Source: Ureibacillus thermophilus
GTDB taxonomy: Bacteria; Bacillota; Bacilli; Bacillales_A; Planococcaceae
Direction of reading: 5' to 3'
Assembly (NCBI RefSeq): GCF_004331915.1
Contig: NZ_CP036528.1
Location: 632,467 to 696,466 of the forward strand
Length of the DNA stretch: 64,000 nucleotides
The notes under the pieces are model-generated. The model was not told the origin of the DNA. It ran no database searches and worked only from the letters and a program-made list of their open reading frames with translations. This document shows positions 11,467-22,950 of this stretch, piece by piece (the first letter of the stretch is position 1; the number at the start of each line of letters is the position of its first letter). The position numbers were made by a program, and so were the translations under genes.

Positions 11467-11730
11467 ATGTCTGAGCGTAAACAACGCAAAGTTTACACTG
11501 GCCGTGTAGTTTCAGATAAAATGGACAAAACGATTGTCGTTCTTGTTGAAACTTACAAAAAACACAAATTATACGGCAAACGTGTAAAATATTCAAAAAA
11601 ATTCAAAGCTCATGACGAGCATAATGAAGCTAAAGTTGGCGATATCGTACGCATTATGGAAACACGCCCACTATCAGCTACAAAACATTTCCGTCTTGTT
11701 GAAATTGTAGAAAAAGCGGTTGTTATTTAA
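11467..11730 (+). CDS. rpsQ: 30S ribosomal protein S17
   Basis: 87 residues, an OB-fold primary 16S-binding protein with [18 protein letters not shown] and the [12 protein letters not shown] loop. RBS AAGGAGG. Canonical. Confidence 0.98.
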   Translation: MSERKQRKVYTGRVVSDKMDKTIVVLVETYKKHKLYGKRVKYSKKFKAHDEHNEAKVGDIVRIMETRPLSATKHFRLVEIVEKAVVI

Positions 11731-11773
11731 TAGATATTCGGAAAAACGGAAGTTCCGAAGGGAGGTAACCTAA

Positions 11774-12142
<369 letters not shown>

Positions 12143-12179
12143 TCATTTGATAGTACCAATTAAGGAGGTGCGACACATA

Positions 12180-12488
12180 ATGCATGTTAAAAAGGGCGAC
12201 AAAGTAAAAGTTATTACTGGAAAAGACAAAGGCAAAGAAGGCATTGTACTTGCTGCTTTTCCTAAAAAAAATCGTGTAATTGTTGAAGGCGTAAATATTG
12301 TGAAAAAACATCTGAAGCCTAATCAATTAAACCCACAAGGTGGTATTGTAAGCCAAGAAGCACCAATCCACGTTTCGAACGTAATGCTAATCGATCCAAA
12401 AACCGGCGAGCCGACTCGTGTAGGTTATAAAATCGAAAATGGCAAAAAAGTTCGTGTTGCAAAAAAATCAGGTGCAGTAATTGACTAA
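12180..12488 (+). CDS. rplX: 50S ribosomal protein L24
   Basis: 102 residues, [21 protein letters not shown], a KOW-motif assembly initiator. The ATG at 12180 follows AAGGAGGTG with correct spacing; the frame is open for 11 more codons upstream but that stretch spans the RBS. Confidence 0.98.
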   Translation: MHVKKGDKVKVITGKDKGKEGIVLAAFPKKNRVIVEGVNIVKKHLKPNQLNPQGGIVSQEAPIHVSNVMLIDPKTGEPTRVGYKIENGKKVRVAKKSGAVID

Positions 12489-12515
12489 TAGAAATTTTGA
12501 AAGGAGGTACAAAAC

Positions 12516-13055
12516 ATGAGCCGCCTAAAAGAAAAATATAAAAACGAAGTAGTTCCTGCTTTAATGAATAAGTTTGGATATAAATCAATCATGCAAGTTC
12601 CTAAAGTTGAAAAAATCGTTGTCAACATGGGTGTTGGTGACGCAGTACAAAACTCTAAAGCATTAGATGCAGCTGTTGAAGAATTAGCGATCATCACTGG
12701 TCAAAAACCTGTTATCACTAGAGCGAAAAAATCAATCGCTGGATTCCGTTTGCGTGCAGGTATGCCAATCGGTGCCAAAGTTACATTACGTGGTGACCGT
12801 ATGTATGATTTCCTTGATAAATTAGTATCTATCGCACTTCCACGTGTACGTGACTTCCGCGGTGTTTCTAAAAAAGCATTCGATGGTCGCGGTAACTACA
12901 CATTGGGTGTTAAAGAACAATTGATTTTCCCAGAAATCGATTACGATAAAATTTCAAAAGTACGCGGTATGGATATCGTGATCGTAACGACAGCGAATTC
13001 TGATGAGGAAGCTCGCGAGTTATTGACACAATTCGGTATGCCGTTCCAAAAATAA
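12516..13055 (+). CDS. rplE: 50S ribosomal protein L5
   Basis: 179 residues, [20 protein letters not shown] to TQFGMPFQK. Binds 5S rRNA and contacts P-site tRNA. RBS AAAGGAGG. Canonical. Confidence 0.98.
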   Translation: MSRLKEKYKNEVVPALMNKFGYKSIMQVPKVEKIVVNMGVGDAVQNSKALDAAVEELAIITGQKPVITRAKKSIAGFRLRAGMPIGAKVTLRGDRMYDFLDKLVSIALPRVRDFRGVSKKAFDGRGNYTLGVKEQLIFPEIDYDKISKVRGMDIVIVTTANSDEEARELLTQFGMPFQK

Positions 13056-13058
13056 TAA

Positions 13059-13259
<201 letters not shown>

Positions 13260-13290
13260 TGCCCAAAAAATGGGAAGGAGGTAAAAGAAT

Positions 13291-13689
13291 ATGACAATGA
13301 CAGATCCAATTGCAGATATGCTAACTCGCATCCGTAATGCGAATATGGTTCGTCACGAGAAGCTAGAAGTACCGGCTTCCAAAATTAAAAAAGAAATCGC
13401 TGAAATTCTTAAGCGAGAAGGCTTCATTCGTGATGTGGAATATATCGATGACAACAAGCAAGGTATTATCCGTATTTTCTTGAAATATGGAAAAAATAAC
13501 GAACGTGTAATCACTGGATTAAAACGCATTTCTAAACCAGGTCTACGCGTTTATGCAAAAACTGACGAAATTCCTAAAGTATTAAACGGATTAGGAATCG
13601 CTATACTTTCAACTTCTCAAGGTGTGTTAACTGATAAAGAAGCACGCGCTAAAAAAGTAGGCGGAGAAGTAATAGCTTACATTTGGTAA
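13291..13689 (+). CDS. rpsH: 30S ribosomal protein S8
   Basis: 132 residues, [20 protein letters not shown], ending GGEVIAYIW. Primary 16S central-domain binder. An internal ATG two codons downstream is possible but the first ATG has the better spacing from GGAAGGAGG. Confidence 0.98.
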   Translation: MTMTDPIADMLTRIRNANMVRHEKLEVPASKIKKEIAEILKREGFIRDVEYIDDNKQGIIRIFLKYGKNNERVITGLKRISKPGLRVYAKTDEIPKVLNGLGIAILSTSQGVLTDKEARAKKVGGEVIAYIW

Positions 13690-13719
13690 TAAGTAATATG
13701 CGAATGGAGGTGCAATGAA

Positions 13720-14259
13720 ATGTCTCGTGTAGGAAAAAAACCGATTGAAGTTCCTGCTGGCGTTACAGTAACTGTTAGCGATGACAATACTGTAACTGTA
13801 AAGGGACCGAAAGGCGAATTAACTCGTCAATTCAACAAAGATATGAAAATTGAACAAGAAGGAAATATAATTACAGTTGTTCGCCCTTCTGATTCAAAAG
13901 AACACCGTACAATTCACGGTACAACTCGTGCGTTGCTAGCAAACATGGTAAAAGGTGTATCTGAAGGATTCTCTCGTTCTTTAGAATTGATTGGGGTTGG
14001 GTACCGTGCTCAATTACAAGGTAAAAAACTTGTACTAAACGTTGGTTACTCACATCCAGTAGAATTTACACCTGAAAATGGGATCGAAATCGAAGTTCCT
14101 TCCAACACAAAAATCGTGGTAAAAGGAATTGACAAAGAACGCGTAGGTGCGTTTGCAGCGGATATTCGTGCTGTACGTCCACCTGAACCATACAAAGGTA
14201 AAGGTATTCGCTACGAAGGTGAATATGTACGTCGTAAAGAAGGTAAAACAGGTAAGTAA
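13720..14259 (+). CDS. rplF: 50S ribosomal protein L6
   Basis: 179 residues, [15 protein letters not shown] to RRKEGKTGK. Two tandem L6 domains near the sarcin-ricin loop. RBS GGAGGTG. Canonical. Confidence 0.98.
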   Translation: MSRVGKKPIEVPAGVTVTVSDDNTVTVKGPKGELTRQFNKDMKIEQEGNIITVVRPSDSKEHRTIHGTTRALLANMVKGVSEGFSRSLELIGVGYRAQLQGKKLVLNVGYSHPVEFTPENGIEIEVPSNTKIVVKGIDKERVGAFAADIRAVRPPEPYKGKGIRYEGEYVRRKEGKTGK

Positions 14260-14291
14260 TGCTAGATAAGCGTTAGAAAGGAGTGACCACT

Positions 14292-14651
14292 ATGATTACG
14301 AAACTAGATAAAAATAAAGTTCGTAAAAAACGTCATGCACGCGTGCGTACGAAAGTTCACGGTACACCTGAACGTCCACGTTTGAACGTATATCGTTCCA
14401 ATAAACACATTTACGCACAAATCATTGACGATGTTGCAGGACATACACTTGTAAGTGCGTCAACATTAGAAAAAGATTTTGAAGGTCCTGGCAGCAATAA
14501 AGAAGCTGCAGCAAAAGTTGGCGAATTAATTGCAAAACGTGCATTAGAAAAAAATATTACTTCCGTTGTATTTGACCGTGGTGGTTATTTATATCATGGA
14601 CGTGTGAAAGCATTAGCAGAAGCTGCACGCGAAAACGGTTTACAATTCTAA
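14292..14651 (+). CDS. rplR: 50S ribosomal protein L18
   Basis: 119 residues, [20 protein letters not shown]. 5S rRNA-binding protein. The ATG at 14292 has AAAGGAG upstream at 8-9 nt, making the in-frame start nine bases earlier unlikely. Confidence 0.97.
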   Translation: MITKLDKNKVRKKRHARVRTKVHGTPERPRLNVYRSNKHIYAQIIDDVAGHTLVSASTLEKDFEGPGSNKEAAAKVGELIAKRALEKNITSVVFDRGGYLYHGRVKALAEAARENGLQF

Positions 14652-14672
14652 TAAGAAGGAGGGACATACTTC

Positions 14673-15173
14673 ATGAGTCGTATTGACGCAAACAAATTAG
14701 AACTTGAAGAACGCGTTGTTGCGGTAAACCGCGTTGCGAAAGTTGTAAAAGGTGGACGTCGCTTCCGCTTCTCAGCGCTAGTAGTAGTAGGTGACAAAAA
14801 CGGTCATGTTGGATTCGGTACTGGTAAAGCTCAAGAAGTACCTGATGCGATTCGTAAAGCTGTAGAAGACGCGAAGAAAAACTTGATCGAAGTACCACGT
14901 GTAGGTGGAACTATTCCACATGAGGTAATTGGTCACTTTGGTGCTGGTAAAATCTTAATGAAACCTGCTTCAGAAGGTACTGGAGTAATCGCTGGTGGTC
15001 CAGTACGTGCGGTACTTGATTTAGCAGGAATTACGGATATCCTATCAAAATCTCTAGGTTCTAACACACCAATCAACATGGTTCGCGCTACTGTTGATGG
15101 TTTAAAACAATTAAAACGTGCTGAAGAAGTAGCTAAGCTTCGTGGTAAATCAGTAGAAGAGCTACTAGGATAA
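14673..15173 (+). CDS. rpsE: 30S ribosomal protein S5
   Basis: 166 residues. The N-terminal loop [20 protein letters not shown] holds the positions altered in spectinomycin-resistant strains and looks wild type. RBS AAGGAGGG. Contributes to decoding fidelity with S4. Confidence 0.98.
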   Translation: MSRIDANKLELEERVVAVNRVAKVVKGGRRFRFSALVVVGDKNGHVGFGTGKAQEVPDAIRKAVEDAKKNLIEVPRVGGTIPHEVIGHFGAGKILMKPASEGTGVIAGGPVRAVLDLAGITDILSKSLGSNTPINMVRATVDGLKQLKRAEEVAKLRGKSVEELLG

Positions 15174-15185
15174 GGGGGGATAATC

Positions 15186-15368
15186 ATGGCAAACAAATTA
15201 CAAATCACCCTTACGAAATCTGTAATCGGCGCTAGCGAAAAACAGCGCAAAGTGGTAGAAGCTTTAGGATTAAAAAAAGTAAATGCTACTGTAGAACATT
15301 CAGATAATCCTGCCATTCGCGGCATGATTAATAAAGTATCTCACTTAGTAACAGTTAAAGAAATCTAA
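15186..15368 (+). CDS. rpmD: 50S ribosomal protein L30
   Basis: 60 residues, [20 protein letters not shown]. The short bacterial L30. RBS AAGGGGGG sits over the rpsE stop codon, so the two are closely coupled. Confidence 0.98.
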   Translation: MANKLQITLTKSVIGASEKQRKVVEALGLKKVNATVEHSDNPAIRGMINKVSHLVTVKEI

Positions 15369-15404
15369 TGATTTAAACTAATAAATAAGGAGGTGCCATC
15401 TAAG

Positions 15405-15845
15405 ATGAAACTTCATGAGCTAAAACCAGCGGAAGGTTCACGCAAAAAACGCAACCGCGTTGGTCGTGGTATCGGTTCTGGTAACGGTAAAACTGCTGGA
15501 CGCGGTCATAAAGGTCAAAACGCTCGTTCAGGAGGCGGTGTTCGCCCTGGTTTTGAAGGTGGTCAAAACCCATTGTTCCGCCGCTTACCAAAACGTGGTT
15601 TTACTAATGTAAACCGTAAAGAATATGCAATCGTGAACCTTGATGCATTAAATCGTTTCGAAGACGGTGCAGAAATTACACCTGCATTGTTAATCGAAAC
15701 TGGTGTTGTGAGCAAAGAAAAAGCTGGTATCAAAATCCTTGGAAATGGAACTCTTACTAAAAAGCTTAATGTAAAAGCTCACAAGTTCTCTGCTTCTGCA
15801 AAAGAAGCGATTGAGAGCGCTGGCGGAACAACTGAGGTGATTTAA
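15405..15845 (+). CDS. rplO: 50S ribosomal protein L15
   Basis: 146 residues, [20 protein letters not shown]. The glycine-rich basic N-terminal tail is intact. The ATG at 15405 is preceded by AAGGAGGTG; an upstream in-frame start would overlap the RBS. Its stop overlaps the secY ATG (TAATG), coupling secretion to ribosome synthesis. Confidence 0.97.
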   Translation: MKLHELKPAEGSRKKRNRVGRGIGSGNGKTAGRGHKGQNARSGGGVRPGFEGGQNPLFRRLPKRGFTNVNRKEYAIVNLDALNRFEDGAEITPALLIETGVVSKEKAGIKILGNGTLTKKLNVKAHKFSASAKEAIESAGGTTEVI

Positions 15846-17140
15846 TGTTTCGTACTTTCGCAAACTTTATGCGAGTCCGCGATATTCGCAATAAAATATT
15901 CTTCACTTTACTCATGCTAATCGTTTTTCGTATAGGAACTTTTATCCCTGTACCAAACGTGGATGCAGATGTATTAAAAGTAACGGATGAATTTAACCTT
16001 GTTGGTTTTCTGAACGTGTTTGGCGGCGGTGCTTTATCCAATTTCTCCATTTTTGCTTTAGGGATTATGCCTTATATCACTGCTTCCATCATTGTTCAAT
16101 TATTACAGATGGATGTCGTGCCTAAGTTTGCAGAATGGGGACGTCAAGGTGAAGTAGGTCGCAGAAAGTTGGCGCAGTTTACTCGCTACTTTACTGTTGT
16201 GTTAGCATTCATCCAAGCCTTTGCAATGTCATTTGGTTTTAACAAATTATATGGAGGTACACTAGTTACAGATACAAGTATACTTTCATATTTGACGATT
16301 GCGATTGTACTTACAGCCGGTACAGCATTTTTGCTTTGGCTTGGTGAGCAGATTACGGCTCATGGCATTGGTAATGGTATTTCTATCATTATCTTTGCTG
16401 GGATCGTTGCTGCAATACCTACAACAATCAACCAAATTTATGCCCAACAAATTGAAGGTGCAGGGGATCAACTTTTCATCCGTATTGTGATTTTATTGCT
16501 TCTTGCTTTAATTATCTTGGCCATTGTTGTTGGAGTTATTTACGTACAACAAGCATTACGTAAAATTCCAATCCAATATGCTAAACGCGTTTCTGGTCGA
16601 GTAGGGCATGTTGGGGCACAACAAACGCACTTGCCGTTGAAAGTAAATGCTGCCGGAGTGATTCCTGTCATCTTCGCAGTAGCATTTCTTGTTACACCTC
16701 AGACTTTAGCAGCGTTTTTCGGTCAAAATAAAGTAACAACATTCATTGCCAACATGTTTGACTATACGAAACCTGTTGGGATGATTCTTTATATTGCTTT
16801 AATCATAGCGTTCACTTATTTCTATGCATTTGTTCAAGTGAACCCTGAACGTATTGCCGATAACTTGAAAAAACAAGGTGCATATATTCCTGGAATTCGA
16901 CCAGGAAACGATACTCAAAACTACTTAACAAAAGTGCTCTACCGCTTAACATTTGTCGGTGCACTCTTTTTATCGGTAGTAGCGATATTGCCTATTTTGT
17001 TTATCAACTTTATGAATTTACCTGCTTCCGCTAAAATTGGTGGAACAAGCGTCATCATCATTGTTGGCGTCGCATTAGAAACGATGAAACAATTAGAAGC
17101 ACAGTTGGTAAAACGTCATTATAAAGGTTTTATGAAATAA
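15845..17140 (+). CDS. secY: Protein translocase subunit SecY
   Basis: 431 residues with ten transmembrane helices, the channel of the Sec translocon. It opens FANFMRVRDIRNKIFFTLLM, with the plug helix near residues 55-70 and conserved loop GIGNGISIIIF. It is translationally coupled to rplO. An 11-bp hairpin without a T-tract follows and may set relative expression of adk. Confidence 0.97.
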   Translation: MFRTFANFMRVRDIRNKIFFTLLMLIVFRIGTFIPVPNVDADVLKVTDEFNLVGFLNVFGGGALSNFSIFALGIMPYITASIIVQLLQMDVVPKFAEWGRQGEVGRRKLAQFTRYFTVVLAFIQAFAMSFGFNKLYGGTLVTDTSILSYLTIAIVLTAGTAFLLWLGEQITAHGIGNGISIIIFAGIVAAIPTTINQIYAQQIEGAGDQLFIRIVILLLLALIILAIVVGVIYVQQALRKIPIQYAKRVSGRVGHVGAQQTHLPLKVNAAGVIPVIFAVAFLVTPQTLAAFFGQNKVTTFIANMFDYTKPVGMILYIALIIAFTYFYAFVQVNPERIADNLKKQGAYIPGIRPGNDTQNYLTKVLYRLTFVGALFLSVVAILPILFINFMNLPASAKIGGTSVIIIVGVALETMKQLEAQLVKRHYKGFMK

Positions 17141-17145
17141 TTGTT

Positions 17146-17856
<711 letters not shown>

Positions 17857-18247
17857 TACCCGTCATTCTTTCGAAAGTCATAATACTTTTCGCGAGGGGT
17901 TATCGGAAACAACAGAAATTTGAGAGTTGTATAAAGTGCCCGGTATACACTGCTTGCGAAAGTTTGTACTTACAAAGAAGTTCTTTTGTGAAGAGTGTTA
18001 TGGGTTTCGTGGAAGCATCAAGTGATCGGGTATGAATTTTCATATGTTTCCGGAAATCTTATATATAGAACAATTTTATACCGGATTTATTCATTCCCTG
18101 GATTGTGTGAAGCGAAACCAGCGAGCGTCTTTCGAACATCTCTCATACAATCCAACGTTTGTTAATGGAGTTGCTTCTAACCTGTAAAACTGTTGCGAGG
18201 TTCTCGAATGGGAACGATTTAGCAGATAAAGAAGGGAGACAGGGTTG
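17857..18247 (+). other. Gene-free adk-infA interval with a strong RNA hairpin
   Basis: This 391-base interval has no convincing reading frame and occupies the place where map (methionine aminopeptidase) usually lies in Bacilli. At 18100-18110 and 18143-18153, GGATTGTGTGA and TCATACAATCC pair over 11 bp with one G-U, enclosing a 32-nt arm. Only the last few bases (GAAGGGAGACAGGG) are the infA ribosome binding site. An untranslated leader with cis-regulatory structure is possible. Confidence 0.5.
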
Positions 18248-18466
18248 ATGGCGAAAGACGATGTAATTGAAGTCGAAGGAACAGTTGTTGAGACTTTGCC
18301 AAATGCGATGTTTAAGGTACAATTAGAAAATGGGCACACTGTGCTTGCACACGTTTCTGGGAAGATTCGTATGCATTTCATTCGAATTTTGCCTGGAGAT
18401 AAAGTGACGATTGAGTTATCACCTTATGATTTGACTCGCGGTCGTATCACATACCGTTTTAAATAA
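18248..18466 (+). CDS. infA: Translation initiation factor IF-1
   Basis: 72 residues, [20 protein letters not shown], an S1/OB-fold protein that fills the A site during initiation. The ATG at 18248 gives the conserved MAKDD start; the TTG one codon earlier is not needed. Heads the alpha part of the operon. Confidence 0.98.
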   Translation: MAKDDVIEVEGTVVETLPNAMFKVQLENGHTVLAHVSGKIRMHFIRILPGDKVTIELSPYDLTRGRITYRFK

Positions 18467-18502
18467 TCTTTGCACTCCGAAGACTTAAGGAGGTTGAGTT
18501 GA

Positions 18503-18616
<114 letters not shown>

Positions 18617-18638
18617 TTTTTAAGGAGGTGCGAAATTA

Positions 18639-19004
18639 ATGGCACGTATTGCTGGTGTTGATATTCCTCGCGATAAACGCGTAGTGATTTCATTAACTTA
18701 TATTTATGGTGTTGGTAAAGCAACTGCTAAGAAAGTATTAGCTGCAGCTGGTGTTTCTGAAGATACTCGTGTACGTGATCTTACAGAAGACGAATTAGAC
18801 AGAATTCGTACAGAATTAGATAAATATAAAATCGAAGGTGACTTACGCCGAGAAGTATCACTTAACATTAAACGCTTAATGGAAATTGGTTGCTACCGTG
18901 GTATCCGTCACCGTCGTGGTTTACCAGTTCGCGGACAAAATACGAAAAACAATGCACGTACTCGTAAAGGTCCTCGTAAAACTGTAGCGAACAAGAAAAA
19001 ATAA
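18639..19004 (+). CDS. rpsM: 30S ribosomal protein S13
   Basis: 121 residues, [20 protein letters not shown] with the helix-two-turn-helix and the basic tail [18 protein letters not shown] that touches P-site tRNA. RBS AAGGAGGTG. Confidence 0.98.
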   Translation: MARIAGVDIPRDKRVVISLTYIYGVGKATAKKVLAAAGVSEDTRVRDLTEDELDRIRTELDKYKIEGDLRREVSLNIKRLMEIGCYRGIRHRRGLPVRGQNTKNNARTRKGPRKTVANKKK

Positions 19005-19026
19005 TAGGTAAAGGGGGTTTACCGAA

Positions 19027-19416
19027 ATGGCTCGTAAACAACAATCACGTAAACGTCGCGTGAAAAAAAATATCGAATCAGGTATTGCGCACATTCGTTC
19101 TACATTTAACAATACAATCGTAACGATTACTGATATGCAAGGGAATGCAGTTTCTTGGTCAAGCGCAGGTGCTCTTGGATTCAAAGGTTCTCGTAAATCC
19201 ACTCCATACGCTGCTCAAATGGCTGCCGAAGCTGCTGCAAAAGCTTCTCTTGAACATGGTTTAAAAACGTTAGAAGTAACTGTTAAAGGTCCAGGTGCAG
19301 GTCGTGAAGCAGCTATTCGTGCACTTCAAGCTGCAGGACTTGAAGTAACAGCGATTAAAGATGTTACACCAGTTCCACATAACGGTTGCCGTCCGCCAAA
19401 ACGTCGTCGTGTGTAA
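19027..19416 (+). CDS. rpsK: 30S ribosomal protein S11
   Basis: 129 residues ending [12 protein letters not shown]. Platform protein near the Shine-Dalgarno helix. RBS AAAGGGGG. Canonical. Confidence 0.98.
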   Translation: MARKQQSRKRRVKKNIESGIAHIRSTFNNTIVTITDMQGNAVSWSSAGALGFKGSRKSTPYAAQMAAEAAAKASLEHGLKTLEVTVKGPGAGREAAIRALQAAGLEVTAIKDVTPVPHNGCRPPKRRRV

Positions 19417-19475
19417 TGGGTGCAACTCTTTGGAGTACATCATTCTTGTGCAAGAAGAATTGTACAAATTTATAA

Positions 19476-19516
19476 AGTCAAGTTTTTTTGACTATTATGA
19501 TGGTATGACCTATACA
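19476..19516 (+). promoter_or_regulatory. Candidate internal promoter and hairpin before rpoA
   Basis: TTGACT (19488-19493) and TATACA (19511-19516) are separated by exactly 17 bp. The -35 overlaps the 3' arm of a small hairpin AGTCAA/TTGACT with a T-rich loop. The 128-base rpsK-rpoA spacer is unusually long for this operon, which fits extra regulation of RNA polymerase alpha. Confidence 0.5.
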
Positions 19517-19544
19517 GTCGATGTTTTGAAGGAGGGTAAATTGA

Positions 19545-20489
19545 ATGATCGAAATTGAAAAACCAAGGATTGAAACTGTTGAGATCAGCGAAGATTCCAC
19601 ATACGGTAAGTTTGTTGTCGAACCGCTCGAACGTGGATATGGTACTACTTTGGGAAATTCTTTACGGCGCATCCTTCTATCCTCATTACCTGGTGCAGCG
19701 ATTACATCTGTACAAATCGATGGGGTATTACATGAATTCTCAACTATTGAAGGGGTAGTAGAGGACGTTGCTTCAATTATTTTAAATCTAAAGAAACTTG
19801 CTTTGAAAATTTACTCCGATGAAGAAAAAGTTCTTGAGATTGATGTGAAAGGTGAAGCAACTGTAACAGCTGCTGATATCACTCACGATAGTGACGTTGA
19901 AATTTTAAATCCAGATTTATACATTGCAACAGTCGCAAGCAACGGTCATTTGCGTATGCGCATGTATGCAAGAAGAGGCCGTGGTTATACTCCTGCTGAT
20001 CAAAACAAACGTGAGGATCTTCCTATCGGTGTGATCCCGATCGACTCTATTTACACTCCAGTTTCACGCGTTAATTATCAAGTGGAAAATACTCGTGTAG
20101 GACAAAACTCTGACTACGACAAATTATCCCTTGATGTCTGGACAGATGGAAGCATCGGTCCAAAAGAGGCGATTTCACTCGGAGCGAAAATATTAACGGA
20201 ACATCTAAATATTTTTGTTGGTCTAACAGATGAAGCACAAGCAGCGGAAATCATGGTAGAAAAAGAAGAGGACCAAAAAGAAAAAGTATTAGAAATGACA
20301 ATTGAAGAATTGGATCTTTCTGTTCGTTCCTATAACTGTTTAAAACGTGCAGGTATCAATACCGTATTAGAACTTACGAATAAGACGGAAGACGATATGA
20401 TGAAAGTTCGCAACCTCGGTCGTAAGTCTTTGGAAGAAGTAAAAGCTAAACTTGCAGAACTTGGTTTGTCTTTGCGCAAAGACGACTAA
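19545..20489 (+). CDS. rpoA: DNA-directed RNA polymerase subunit alpha
   Basis: 314 residues. The N-terminal dimerisation domain (about 1-230, with [20 protein letters not shown]) is followed by an acidic linker and the C-terminal domain (about 245-314, [16 protein letters not shown] and [13 protein letters not shown]) that contacts UP elements and activators. RBS GGAGGG. Canonical length for Bacilli. Confidence 0.98.
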   Translation: MIEIEKPRIETVEISEDSTYGKFVVEPLERGYGTTLGNSLRRILLSSLPGAAITSVQIDGVLHEFSTIEGVVEDVASIILNLKKLALKIYSDEEKVLEIDVKGEATVTAADITHDSDVEILNPDLYIATVASNGHLRMRMYARRGRGYTPADQNKREDLPIGVIPIDSIYTPVSRVNYQVENTRVGQNSDYDKLSLDVWTDGSIGPKEAISLGAKILTEHLNIFVGLTDEAQAAEIMVEKEEDQKEKVLEMTIEELDLSVRSYNCLKRAGINTVLELTNKTEDDMMKVRNLGRKSLEEVKAKLAELGLSLRKDD

Positions 20490-20530
20490 GAATCGCTATT
20501 TATTATGTTCGAATAAAGGAGGGAACATTC

Positions 20531-20911
20531 ATGGGTTACAGAAAACTTGGCCGTACTAGTTCTCAACGTAAAGCATTATTACGTGATTTAGCAACTGATT
20601 TAATCATCAATGAACGCATTGAGACAACTGAAGCTCGTGCAAAGGAATTACGTTCAGTTGTTGAAAAAATGATTACATTAGGTAAACGTGGAGATTTACA
20701 TGCTCGCCGTCAAGCAGCAGCATTCATCCGTCGTGAAGTAGTAACTACAACTGATGAAGATGGCAATGAAACAACAAAATTTGCGCTTCAAAAATTATTT
20801 GATGATATCGCACCACGTTATGCTGATCGCCAAGGTGGCTACACACGCATCTTAAAAGTAGGTCCTCGTCGTGGCGATGGAGCACCTGTTGTAATCATCG
20901 AGTTAGTTTAA
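20531..20911 (+). CDS. rplQ: 50S ribosomal protein L17
   Basis: 126 residues, [20 protein letters not shown] ending [10 protein letters not shown]. Last gene of the ribosomal operon. RBS AAAGGAGGG; an intrinsic terminator follows within five bases. Confidence 0.98.
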   Translation: MGYRKLGRTSSQRKALLRDLATDLIINERIETTEARAKELRSVVEKMITLGKRGDLHARRQAAAFIRREVVTTTDEDGNETTKFALQKLFDDIAPRYADRQGGYTRILKVGPRRGDGAPVVIIELV

Positions 20912-20915
20912 TTTG

Positions 20916-20960
20916 AAGGGGGTGCCCGGGCCTTTTCCGGCTTGATCGCCCCTTTTTTTA
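20916..20960 (+). terminator. Terminator of the S10-spc-alpha operon
   Basis: AAGGGG pairs with CCCCTT, enclosing an inner GGGCC/GGCTT-rich arm, and ends in a run of seven T. Confidence 0.8.
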
Positions 20961-21259
20961 CAAATGAATGATTTATACGACAATTACAAAGCACTTGAGC
21001 GTTACGATGATCGAATATTAATTCGTATCGTCTAGCTCTCCGCACCTCATTCATCCGATGGCGGAACGAAAGAGACCGTTTAATCGTTTATTAAATGTTA
21101 GCGCATTTCTCCTGAATGAGGTGCGCGCTTTTTTATTCATGTCAAACTATTTATAAAAATAAAATACGTTTTAACTTTTTGAAAAAATTAAACGTATTTT
21201 ATTTTTATATATAGTGGGTTTTCTTGGATTAGTAGAGCCTAGGGGAGGGGAGCGAAGAA
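20961..21259 (+). other. Hairpin-rich spacer between rplQ and ecfA1
   Basis: No gene is visible. Three structures lie in series. First, GATGATCGAAT/ATTCGTATCGTC (about 21006-21032) with one bulge. Second, CGCACCTCATTCA (21041-21053) pairs with TGAATGAGGTGCG (21113-21125), followed by CGCTTTTTT, a terminator with a 59-nt enclosed arm. Third is a perfect 20-base inverted repeat, 21152-21171 with 21190-21209. The second could terminate a short transcript or act as an attenuator for the ecf operon. Confidence 0.6.
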
Positions 21260-22105
21260 GTGACCGAAATATTATCGTTTAATAATGTATCTTTTTCTTA
21301 TACACCAGATAAACCGGATGCCCGCAAAGCCGTTGAAAACGTCTCATTTACAGTGAATGAAGGAGAATGGATTGCCATTGTTGGCCATAATGGTTCAGGC
21401 AAATCCACAATGGTAAAAATGATTTGCGGTCTCCTTTTCCCGCAAGAAGGAGAAATTCGTGTCTTGCGCAATGTATTAACAGAAGAAAACCTTTGGGAGA
21501 TTCGCTCAAAAATCGGAATGGTGTTTCAAAATCCGGATAACCAATTTGTAGGGGCTACCGTGCAAGATGACGTAGCCTTCGCATTAGAAAATAACGGGAT
21601 TCCCTATGAAGAAATGGTGGAAAGGGTTTCCTCTTCACTGAAAAAAGTTAAAATGTATGAGTTTTTAAATCATGAGCCTCACCATTTATCCGGCGGTCAA
21701 AAGCAGCGGGTAGCCATTGCCGGCGCCCTTGCAATGCAACCGAAATTATTGATTTTAGATGAAGCTACTTCCATGCTTGATCCTCAAGGACGAGAAGAGG
21801 TTTTACATACGGTTTTGGATTTACGCAAACAAATTGGATTAACCGTCTTATCGATTACACACGATGTTGAAGAAGCTCTTCTTGCAGACCGCATTATTTT
21901 TATGAACCAAGGGAAGAAATACGCAGAAGGTACACCAGAAGAAATTTTCTCATTAGGGGACAAGATCATTGAATTTGGCCTAGAATTGCCTTTTGCCATG
22001 AGAATGACGACATTGCTTCAAGCAAAGGGTGTACCACTCACAGGTAAAAATTTAACAGAAGAAGAGTTGGTGAATGATCTATGGACATCAAACTTCAACA
22101 AGTAA
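21260..22105 (+). CDS. ecfA1: ECF transporter ATPase EcfA1
   Basis: 281 residues from a GTG. Walker A GHNGSGKST at residues 42-50, MVFQNPDNQFVG Q-loop, signature LSGGQKQR, Walker B LLILDEAT. One of two ATPases that energise vitamin uptake with interchangeable S components encoded elsewhere (riboflavin, biotin, folate and others). RBS GGGGAGGGG. Its end overlaps ecfA2 by 25 bases. Confidence 0.95.
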   Translation: MTEILSFNNVSFSYTPDKPDARKAVENVSFTVNEGEWIAIVGHNGSGKSTMVKMICGLLFPQEGEIRVLRNVLTEENLWEIRSKIGMVFQNPDNQFVGATVQDDVAFALENNGIPYEEMVERVSSSLKKVKMYEFLNHEPHHLSGGQKQRVAIAGALAMQPKLLILDEATSMLDPQGREEVLHTVLDLRKQIGLTVLSITHDVEEALLADRIIFMNQGKKYAEGTPEEIFSLGDKIIEFGLELPFAMRMTTLLQAKGVPLTGKNLTEEELVNDLWTSNFNK

Positions 22106-22950
22106 GCTTTGCCTATTCAGTAGGTACACCTTTTGAAAAGTATGCATTATTTGACGTGAATTTGAACATCCCATCAAAAACATATCATGCCATCATTGGA
22201 CATACCGGATCCGGTAAATCCACGATCCTGCAGCACTTTAACGGTTTGCTTAAGCCAACGAAAGGTGTCGTGCAGCTAGGAGAACGGAAAATTGAAGCAG
22301 GAAAAAAGGCAAAGGAGTTAAAACCAATTCGCCAAAAGGTCGGCATTGTGTTTCAATTTCCAGAGCATCAACTGTTCGAAGAAACCGTGTTAAAAGACAT
22401 TATGTTTGGCCCCATGAATTTTGGCATTTCTGAAGAGGAAGCAGAAAAGAGGGCTCGGGAATGCATAAAGTTGGTCGGTTTGCCGGAAGAAGTGCTTGAG
22501 AAGTCTCCCTTTGACTTATCTGGCGGGCAAATGAGAAGAGTAGCCATTGCTGGCGTATTAGCAATGAATCCAGAAGTCATCGTATTGGATGAACCAACGG
22601 CAGGGCTCGATCCAAGAGGCCAAAAAGAAATCATGGATTTATTCTATCGTTTGCATAAAGAAAGAGGATTAACAACGATTCTTGTTACCCACAGCATGGA
22701 AGATGCGGCAAAATACGCAGACCAAATTTCCATTATGCATGAAGGGCACTGTGTGCGGACAGGAACGCCTCGGGAGATTTTTGCAGACAACGAGTTTCTA
22801 AAAAAATATCGGTTGGAAGTGCCGCGCATCGTCAAATTCCAGCAGAAGATTGAAAATTTAATTGGACAATCCCTCTCTAAAGTCTGCTTAACGGAAGAAG
22901 AGTTGGCAGATGAAATTGCCCGGGTAATGAAGGAGCGTGATCAATCATGA
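22081..22950 (+). CDS. ecfA2: ECF transporter ATPase EcfA2
   Basis: 289 residues. Walker A GHTGSGKST, VFQFPEHQLFEETV typical of EcfA2, signature LSGGQMRR, Walker B VIVLDEPT. It forms the A1-A2 heterodimer that grips the coupling helices of EcfT. The start lies inside ecfA1 and its stop overlaps ecfT, so subunit ratios are set by coupling. Confidence 0.95.
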   Translation: MDIKLQQVSFAYSVGTPFEKYALFDVNLNIPSKTYHAIIGHTGSGKSTILQHFNGLLKPTKGVVQLGERKIEAGKKAKELKPIRQKVGIVFQFPEHQLFEETVLKDIMFGPMNFGISEEEAEKRARECIKLVGLPEEVLEKSPFDLSGGQMRRVAIAGVLAMNPEVIVLDEPTAGLDPRGQKEIMDLFYRLHKERGLTTILVTHSMEDAAKYADQISIMHEGHCVRTGTPREIFADNEFLKKYRLEVPRIVKFQQKIENLIGQSLSKVCLTEEELADEIARVMKERDQS

